Source of the DNA: Acidimicrobilacustris europaeus
GTDB lineage: Bacteria; Actinomycetota; Acidimicrobiia; Acidimicrobiales; Acidimicrobilacustridaceae
Length of the DNA stretch: 64,000 nt
NCBI GenBank assembly: GCA_965194515.1
Contig: OZ239146.1
Span: forward strand, 248,001 to 312,000
Direction: 5' to 3'
Both the position numbers and the translations under genes were made by a program. Under the pieces are notes generated by a model that searched no databases, had not been told where the DNA came from, and worked only from the letters and a program-made list of their open reading frames with translations. Positions 26,496 to 36,000 of the stretch are shown here, piece after piece (position 1 is the stretch's first letter; every line of letters starts with the position of its first letter).

Positions 26496-26890
26496 TGCCT
26501 CTGGTCGTCGAACTCGTTTCTCCCGAGCGCACGTTGTTCTCGGGTGACGCCACCATGGTGCGTGCGCGCACCGTGGGTGGTGGCGATATCGCGTTCCTCG
26601 CTGGACATGCGCCGTTCGTCGGCGCACTGGCCGTCAGCACTGTCGAGATCACCCTTGTTGAAGGTGGCAGTGAAAAGGCCGCCGTGCATGGCGGCTTCAT
26701 CGAGGTCAGCGATGACCATGTGAAGATCCTTTCCGATCTTGCCGAGATGGCATCCACCATCGACGTTGAGCGTGCTCGTAAGGCGCAGGAAAAGGCCCAG
26801 GCCGCCGCCCAAAATGGCGACGACGACGAAGCCATGGCGGCACTTGCTCGTGCATCAGCCCGACTCGTCACGGTCGAAGGCTTCCACTAA
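26495..26890 (+). CDS. atpC: ATP synthase subunit epsilon
   Basis: A 131-residue F1 subunit with the N-terminal beta-sandwich (LVVELVSPERTLFSGDATMV, then FLAGHAPFVGAL) and a C-terminal helical hairpin (from DVERARKAQEKAQ). It regulates ATP hydrolysis and couples the rotor to the c-ring. It is the last gene of the operon and is followed by a terminator hairpin. Confidence 0.96.
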   Translation: MPLVVELVSPERTLFSGDATMVRARTVGGGDIAFLAGHAPFVGALAVSTVEITLVEGGSEKAAVHGGFIEVSDDHVKILSDLAEMASTIDVERARKAQEKAQAAAQNGDDDEAMAALARASARLVTVEGFH

Positions 26891-26925
26891 GCCATTCCGT
26901 TCGCGCACAATCTGAATCGTTGAAT

Positions 26926-26948
26926 GGGGCGCCTTCGGGCGCCTCTTT
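26926..26948 (+). terminator. Terminator of the ATP synthase operon
   Basis: GGGGCGCC, a TTCG tetraloop, then GGCGCCTC form an eight-pair GC-rich stem with one G-T wobble, followed by TTT. It lies 35 nt after the atpC stop. Confidence 0.8.
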
Positions 26949-27021
26949 CGCGTCGAAGAAAAAGACAACCTGCGCTGTCTGAACAGGTTTTATCCGACTG
27001 GAACAGAAAATCGGTCGCGCC

Positions 27022-27027
27022 TAGGGT
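27022..27027 (+). promoter_or_regulatory. -10 element TAGGGT for the leaderless giant surface-protein gene
   Basis: TAGGGT ends 6 nt before the ATG at 27034. No ribosome-binding site precedes either this ATG or the in-frame ATG at 27076. The position just after the atp terminator fits an independent promoter. Confidence 0.55.
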
Positions 27028-27033
27028 TGCCAA

Positions 27034-30000
27034 ATGGGTCGCGGAGGATTCGAGAGCAGCAGCATTCGCCGAATTATGGGAAGAGGGCGCCTTCGGGCCG
27101 GACTCGCCGTGGTTCTCCTCGCGAGCCTCATGGTTGCGGTTCCAGCAGCGGTGGCCCCCGTCCCTCAGGCTGCCGCGCTGGATTCCCCGGGTTCACTCGA
27201 TCTCACCTTCGGCGGCAACGCAGCGGGTTGGGTGATGAGGGGGATTGCTGTCGCCCCGGACGGGAAAATTGGTGCCGCTGATGCGGGATATTTTGCGATC
27301 TACAGCGATGCCGGAGTCCGATCCAATTTCGGTGGTGCGTCGGATGGAGTTGCGAACCAAACCGTTGGCTCAACCCCGTACTTCCTTGTAGGCGAATGGT
27401 CGCCGGCCCTCGCTCGGTACTCAACCGCTGGCGTAAGGGACACGACCTTCGCCACTGGCCAAACCGGAACCCACCGAGCAATCCTGGTGGTGGGCACGTC
27501 AACAGCCCAGCGCATCTTTGCTGGAGCATCAAATGACTTCAAGCGCTACACCGCAAACGGCGCGCTTGAAAGCTCTGTTGCGATGGGCAGTCAAGTCAAT
27601 GCGCTCGCACATCAGACAATTTCTGGAACCGACTACGTCCTTGTTGGTGGCGTCTTCGGTCTGAAGCGATTCACGACGGCAAGTGCTGTTGATTCCACGT
27701 TCGATGTGACACCCGGTGGAACAGTCAATGCCATTGCGATGCAGGCCGATGGAAAGATCCTCGTTGGTGGTGCATTCGGTATCAAGCGTTACCTTGCCGA
27801 CGGCATTGCCGATTCATCGTTTGCATCGATCACCACAGCAGTGACATCGCTGGCAGTTCAGGCGAACGGAAAGATTCTCGCTGGAACGACAACAAATCTG
27901 AAGCGCTACGACTCGGCAGGTGTTGCCGATGCGGCATTCAGCACCGCAACATCGGCAGACGGAACCTTCTCCGTTTCAACGATCGCGATCGACAATGTTG
28001 GTCGAGCTGTCATCGGCGGTCCGACCAATGCAGCTACGAAGCGGTTCATTCGTCGCTACTTCCTTGAATATGAAGCGCCCGGGACTCCGCCGGCGCCAAC
28101 GGCTGTACCTGGAGACGGACAAGCAACTGTCTCTGTTGCAGCTGGCAGCGGGGCAGCTCCTACCAGCTACACGGTCACCGCAGTCGGTACATCGCCGGCA
28201 CAGACATGCACAGTTACCGGTGCTTCTGGCTCGTGTGTGGTCACAGGGCTTACGAACGGGACTGCCTACACGTTTACGGCAACGGCGACGAACACTGATC
28301 CCGCCGCAACCTCAGCATCATCACCAGCTTCGACTGCAGTCACCCCGGTTGTGAATCCGATCTTTCTGGCGGCATCTGTAAATACAGCCGGAACTTACGT
28401 GACGCTCACGTTCAATAAGCCCCTTGCGTCAATAACTGCGCCAACCGACGCGTTCACCGTCACCTCAGGCGGTACTGCCAACGCAGTCACATCTGTATCG
28501 GTGAGCGGTTCAACCGTGGTGCTCGGACTGACTCGAACTGTTGGTATCGGGCAAATTGCAACCGTGGCCTACTTGGCGCCATCTTCAGATGACGCAACGA
28601 CAAATGCCGCGATTCAGAACCTTGCCGGCAATGACGCATTCACCTTGGCGACGACAACGATCCCAAACAACTCGACTGCTGACATCACCCCGCCAACTTA
28701 TGTTTCATCAGCGACAAATGTTGGTGGTACCACCATCACTCTGACCTACAGCGAGCCATTGGCTGCGGTAACGGCTGCGGCAAATGCATTTACCGTGCTT
28801 GTCGGAGGTGCGCCAGCTGCGGTGGGGTCGGTCTCAATCGTTGGTTCAACGGTTCAACTCGGAGTAAGTCCCGCAATCGTCGGCGGTCAGGCTGTGACTG
28901 TTGCGTACGCGGCGCCGACGTCGAGTGCATCAACACTCAATACGGCAGTGCAGGATGTCTCCGGTCTTGACGCTGCATCGCTCGCGGCAACTTCGGTCAC
29001 GAACAATTCGTTGAAAACCGCGTCGTGTCTCGCCGGGTATGGCCTCGCAGGCGTTGGCGGGACAACTCGGGCAAATGCAAGTGGTGGCGACGGTTGTGTC
29101 ATCGCCGAATACGGAAGCACAACTGAGCAGTTCAATTATGTGGGCGAAGCGTATCCATGGACTGTTCCTGCAGGTGTCACATCAGTGACCTTCAAGGTCT
29201 ACGGCGCTGGCGGCGGTGGCATTACAACTGGTGGTGACATCGGCGCGCTCACGGCGTACGACGGGGGGGAAGGCGGCTTTGCTTCAGGCACCTACGCGGT
29301 AACGCCTGGACAGTCGTTCAAGATTGTTGTTGGCGAAGGCGGTGTCGGTAATGACAACGTGAAGCCGCAAGAAGTCCGGTCGATCAGTTACACGTTCCGC
29401 AATAACGGTGAGGCGATAGTCGACTTCTCTGGCACGAATCCCTATGTCGTGGGTCAATCCGTGACGATCGCGGGTGCTGGCACAGGATTTAACGGGACGT
29501 ACACGCTCACCTACTCGAGTGGTACTCGAATCAAGTACAACGTTGCTGATCAGACCTTCTTGAATCCAACGGCTTCAGGAACGGTTTCAGGCCTTGGCCG
29601 TTGCGTGAATTCGGTTTTGCCTGCGACCTACGGCGGAGGTGGTTCAACGCGGAACCAAAACTGTGCGACAACCGGCAACGGAATTGACGCGTTTGGTTCC
29701 GGTGGTGGCGGCTCATCGGTGTACACCAACTCTTCAAGTCCGAAGCCAGTGGTCTCTGCAGGTGGCGGCGGTGGTGCTGGTGTTCAAGGAGCAGGCGGCG
29801 CGGGCGGTGGCAACGATGTCTCCGCTCTCACCGGTGGAGCTGGGGCCAACGGCAGCGGAAGCGGGACAGCGGGTGGCAAGGGCGCGCTGCAGACAGCGGC
29901 TGGCGGAAGCAGTGGTGCTGCAAGTCCCACGATTCCTGGCGCAGGTACGGGAGGTGCGGGCGGCAACCCGACAACAGGCGCTTCTGCTGCTGATGGTGTT

Positions 30001-33000
30001 GGTGGTATCTCCACCTATGGCGGCGGTGGCGGCGGTGGTGGTTACTACGGCGGTGGCGCTGGTGGCACGGCCGGTGGCGGCGGCGGTGGATCAAGTAAGT
30101 CCCATACGATCGATCTTGTCGGACCGAAACTGATTGCAGGAACACCTGCGGTCCTTGCCGCAAATGGCACAGAACTGACGCTGACGTTCGACGAGACGCT
30201 GAGTTCCACAAGCGCAGCAATCTCCAACTACAAGGTGACCGTCGACGGCAAGACCGTGACCGTCTCGAGTCGGACAGTTTCGGGGACAACGGTCAAGTTG
30301 ACGCTAGCGAGCCCCATTTCAAGCGATCAGACGGTCCTTGTCAGCTACACCGCGCCAAGTCCCCTTGATTCAGCGACGACCAACCTCGCTATTCAGGACA
30401 CATCAGGTAATGATGCAGCGACGTTCACGAATCAGTCAGTGGTGAACAATTCGGCTTTGGGTCCCGACAAGACACCTCCCAATTTCTCGTCAATGTCGAT
30501 CTCCGGGTCGCAGGTGACGCTTACCTTCGACGAAACACTCGCAACCTCTCCTGCTTTGGATAAGGCGGCGTTCACTGTCTTTGTGGATGAAGCGGCACGA
30601 GTGCCAACAACAGCGGTGGTGAGTGGTTCAACTGTCGTCCTCACGTTCTCTTCGGCGATTCCTTCAACTGCAGTTGTGACGGCGACCTATGAAGCTCCCG
30701 CCGTGAACGCGTCGACTGCCAACGTTGCCGTGCAGGATCTGAATGGCAACGATGCACTGTCATTTTCGAGGACGTATTCGCCGAATTCCTCTGATTGGCA
30801 GTGGACAACTCCGTTTAACGCTGCGACAAACACGCCAAACAGCTCAGGCTGTGATGGAGCGGGAAGTATCAATCGAACGAAAAGCAAGTTGCTGCCAAAC
30901 GGTGTCAGCTACACGGTTGGAGTGACTGGCGATCATCTCTGCATCAATGAAGTCACAGAATCGCTGAGTCAGCGCGGCGGTCAGGCGGGCGACTTCGTCG
31001 CAACAGGATTGGTCACGGAGCCGGGCCTGAAGTTGACGACGAGCAATGTGAATTGCCCAGCAAGTTCTATGTGTACGCCGCGCGGCACTATGACGCTTTC
31101 GTTTGATGAACCCGTCACAAATCCCGTGTTGTCGTTTGCCGGTTGGGGTGGCGGTTCGGGCGGTTCCACGGCGTGGAGCGAGATGTCGGTTGTTACCCCA
31201 GGGGTCACCGTCACGAGACTCAGTGGCACCAATATCGAAGTCGTCAACAACGGTACGCACATTCAGCCGATTGTGAAGAATCCATCTATTCAGTGCCATA
31301 TGACGACTGGGTACGGAGCTACTGCACAAGCAGGATGCGGTTCGTTCCAAATCAATGGAACAGTCACGTCGGTGTCATTCGCCGTGATCCTCGGCACCGC
31401 TCGAGGCACTGGGTATCTCGACGCGTGGAACCTCACTGCGAGCATGTCAGAGGATTTTGGTCTCGTACCAACAACCTATGAAACCGCAGGTGTCGCGAGC
31501 CATGGCGTTGGCGGGTTGAAACTTGGCGCAGCTGTTGCTGCCGATCAGGCTTCAGCGCTTTATGCAACAACAAATGCAGATGCTGTTGCTCGATGGACCT
31601 CATTGGCAGGTAATCCCAAGGCCGATGATGGTGTGGCTGCTTTCGTGCAATCGCCGTCGATCGCATTCGGTGCGCCGGGAACGACCTACAGCACGCAGGT
31701 TGCACTGAGTGGCGTGACCTCTACGGCCAACCTCTGCGGTTGGATCGACTTCAATCGCGATGAGGTTTTTTCGTATAGCGAGAGAGCGTGCGCGACAGAC
31801 CCTGTTGCAGGTGCAACATCCGCAACGCTTTCATGGGTAGTGCCAGCTGTTGTGAAACCGGGGCTCACCTATGCGCGTGTTCGTCTGAGTTACGACACTC
31901 TGACCGTCTCCACAGGCAAGGTCGCATCAGGTGAAGTCGAGGATTACTCGCTGACGATTCTCGCAACCGATGTCCCAATTTCGCTTGATGACACTTCAAT
32001 CGGCGCAATGGGTGTCATGCAGGTGATCACTCCGTTGGCGAATGACCAGATTGACGGTTCCTATGACTGGACGTCGTCATCGGTGAAGTTGTGTACCCCC
32101 GATGAGCTACCGCCGGATTGTTCCGCCACGATTCTCGAGGTCGATGGCGAAGGTACGTATCGGGTGCAGCCGGATGGAACTGTGCAGTTCACTCCGTTGC
32201 CTGCATACACGGGAACCGCGCGGCCCGTGACCTATCAGGTATCCGACACCGCTCCCACCCCTCGGGTGCGATCGGCGACGATTACGCCAACGGTGCTGCC
32301 TGCTCCGACTGCCACTCCCGAAACCAAGACGTTGTTCCCAGGCGAGTCTGTTGCCTTCTCCGCGATCACCGGAACCGGCGGACTGGCAACGGGTACTGGA
32401 CTCGTCACCGCGGGCACGGGGGCCACCTGTCTCTACACGCCGAATACAACGACCTGTGATGTCGACAACTCTGTAACGATTGATGGTGAAGGAACATTCA
32501 CCCTCAATCCAGCGACCGGTGTCGTGACCTATTTGGCCGACGCGAATGCGACCGATGGACCCAAGACTTCAATCACCTATCGGGTGACTGACTCGGTTGG
32601 GCAAACGGCAACGTCAACGTTGACTCCAATCCTTACCCCGGCTCCTCCGGTGGCGACTCCGGAAACACTTTCGGTATTGCCGGGTGGCACGATCAGCTTC
32701 ACAACTATCACTGGTACGTCTGGTCTGGCGACTGGTACTGACCTGCAGACAAGTGGTGCTGGTGCAACCTGTCTGTACACGCCGAACACGACGACGTGTG
32801 ATGCGGACAATGTTGTGACGATCGATGGACAGGGCACGTACACGCTTAATCCCGCAACCGGTGTTGTCACCTATGTCGCCGATCCGGGTGTCACGCAGGG
32901 CACGAAGACCTCGATCACCTATCGCGTCACCGACGTCGCTGGCCAAACGGCGACGTCGACGTTGACGCCGATTGTTCCGCCACCGCCGGTTGCCCTCAAC

Positions 33001-36000
33001 GACACCCAAGCGGCTGGCGCCTACGACACAAATCAGACAATCAGTCCGCTTGCGAATGACTCACCGGGAGCGCAGAGTGCTCCGTTGGTTCTATCGAGTT
33101 TGAAGTTCTGTCCGACTTCGGCGACTGCTCCGTTCACGTCGACGAATTGTTCACTCGTTCCGTCGCAGGGCAGTCCGTTGATCACGGCTGATGGCAAGTA
33201 CTGGGTTGATCCCGCCACTGGTGTTGTCACGTTTGATCCGGATCCGGATTTCAGTGGCACGGTGACCCAGCCGCTCCAGTATGTGGTTGCGGATTCCTTG
33301 GGTCAGGAAACTACGGCGAAGATCACGTTGATTGTGTCGAACCCGCCTGTGCCTGTTGCAACTCCGCAGACGAAGTCGGTGCTACCCGGCGGAACCATTT
33401 CCTACACGACGATCACCGGCTCCTCCGGACTTGCGACTGGCACCGGCCTACAGACCAGCGGTGCTGGTGCAACCTGTCTGTACACGCCAAACACAACAAC
33501 CTGTGATGCGGACAATGTTGTGACGATCAATGGTCAGGGCACGTTCACGCTTGATCCGGCAACCGGCATTGTGACCTACGACGCCGATCCTGGTGTCACG
33601 CAGGGCACGAAGACCTCAATTACCTATCGCGTCACCGACATCGTTGGTCAGACGGCAACCTCAACGTTGACGCCGATTGTGCCGCCGCCGCCGGTTGCGC
33701 TCAATGACACACAAACGGCTCGTGCCTATGACACGAATCAGACGATTTCGCCGCTGGGTAATGATTCGCCGGGTGCGGAGAGTGCTCCATTAGTTCTTTC
33801 GACTCTGAAGTTCTGCCCGACCTCGGCGACTGCTCCGTTCACCTCGACGAACTGTTCACTCGTTCCATCGCAGGGCAGCCCATTGGTGACAGCCGATGGC
33901 AAGTATTGGGTTGACCCCGCCACTGGTGTTGTCACGTTTGACCCCGATCCCGATTTCACTGGCACGGTGACGCAGCCGATCCAGTATGTGGTTGCCGACA
34001 GTCTTGGTCAGCAGGTCACGGCGAAGATCACGTTGATTGTGTCGAACCCGACTCCACCGACAGCCACACCTCAGACAAAGTCAGTTCTGCCTGGTGGCAC
34101 AATCAGTTACACAACCATCACGGGTGGTTCCGGACTTGCGACTGGCACTGGTCTCGTGACGTCGGGTGCTGGTGTGACGTGTTTGTACACGCCGAACACG
34201 ACGACGTGTGATGCAGACAATGTTGTGACGATCGATGGCGAGGGCACATTCACGCTTGATTCGGCTACGGGAATTGTTACGTACGCGGCGAATCCGATTG
34301 TGGTGACCCGGGGCACGAAGACATCGATCACCTATCGGGTAACAGATCTTGCTGGTCAGACGGCAACGTCAACGTTGACGCCGATTATTCCGCCCGCTCC
34401 AGTTGCGAACAATGACACGCAGCCAGCTGGCGCCTATGACACGAATCAGACGATTTCGCCGCTGGGTAATGACTCGCCGGGTGCGGCGTCAGCTCCGTTG
34501 GTCTTGAGTTCATTGAAGTTCTGCCCCACGTCGGCGACTGCGCCGTTTACCTCGACGAACTGTTCACTCGTTCCGTCGCAGGGCAGCCCGTTGATCACGG
34601 CCGATGGCAAGTACTGGGTTGAACCCGCCACTGGTGTTGTCACGTTTGATCCAAATGCTGGTTTCACTGGCACGGTGACGCAGCCAGTTCAGTATGTAGT
34701 TGCTGATTCTTTGGGTCAGCAGACCACGGCGAAGATCACGTTGAGTGTGTCGAATCCGACTCCACCGACGGCGACTCCAGAAACGAAGTCGGTGCTCCCT
34801 GGTGGCACGATCAGCTTCACGAACATCACGGGTGGTTCCGGTCTCGCGTCGGGAACGGGTCTTGTCACGTCGGGTGCTGGTGCAACCTGTTTGTATACGC
34901 CGAACACAACAACGTGTGATGCGGACAATGTTGTGACGATCAATGGTCAGGGCATCTTCACTCTGGATCCGGCAACCGGCATCGTCACCTACGACGCCGA
35001 TCCGGGTGTCACTCAGGGAACGAAGACTTCGATCACCTATCGAGTAACAGATCTTGCTGGTCAGACAGCGACGTCGACGTTGACGCCGGTTGTGCCGCCG
35101 CCTCCGGTTGCGAACAATGACACCCAGGCTCCTGGTGCCTATGACACGAACCAAACCATCAGCCCCCTTACGAATGACTCTCCGGGTGCGTTGTCAGCTC
35201 CGTTGGTAGTGAGCACCTTGAAGTTCTGCCCGACCTCAGCAACTGCGCCTTTCACCTCGACGAATTGTTCGCTGGTGCCGAGTCAGGGCAGCCCGTTGAT
35301 CACGGCCGACGGTAAGTACTGGGTTGATCCCGCGACTGGTGTTGTGACGTTTGATCCGAATGTTGGTTTCACTGGCACGGTGACGCAGCCGGTTCAGTAT
35401 GTGGTTGCTGACAGCCTCGGTCAGCAGGCCACGGCGAAGATCACGTTGAGCGTTTCGAACCCGACACCTCCGGTGGCGACGCCACAGACAAAATCCGTGT
35501 TGCCTGGTGGAACGATCAGTTACACGACAATCACTGGTGGTTCTGGTCTCGCGACTGGTACCGGTTTGCAGACCAGTGGGGCTGGTGCAACGTGTTTGTA
35601 CGCGCCGAATACAACTACCTGTGATGCGGACAATGTTGTGACGATCGACGGCGAGGGCACGTTCACGCTTGATCCGGCTACGGGTGTTGTTGCGTACGCC
35701 GCGAATCCGATTGTGGTGACCCGGGGTACGAAGACATCGATCACGTATCGCGTCACCGACATCGTGGGTCAGACTGCGACGTCAACGTTGACACCAATTA
35801 TCCCGCCACCGCCGGTTGCGGTCGATGACACGCGTCCGATCGGTGCGTATGACACGAATCAGACGGTTTCGCCGCTGGGTAATGACTCGCCGGGTGCGGC
35901 GTCAGCTCCGTTGGTCTTGAGTTCATTGAAGTTCTGCCCCACGTCGGCGACTGCGCCGTTTACCTCGACGAATTGTTCGCTGGTTCCGTCCCAGGGCAGT

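Noticed and set aside
29639..30133. Alternative-frame proteins over the Gly-rich part of the surface protein
   Set aside because: GGC/GGT-rich codons leave all frames open. The in-frame Gly-rich reading continues the giant protein without interruption.
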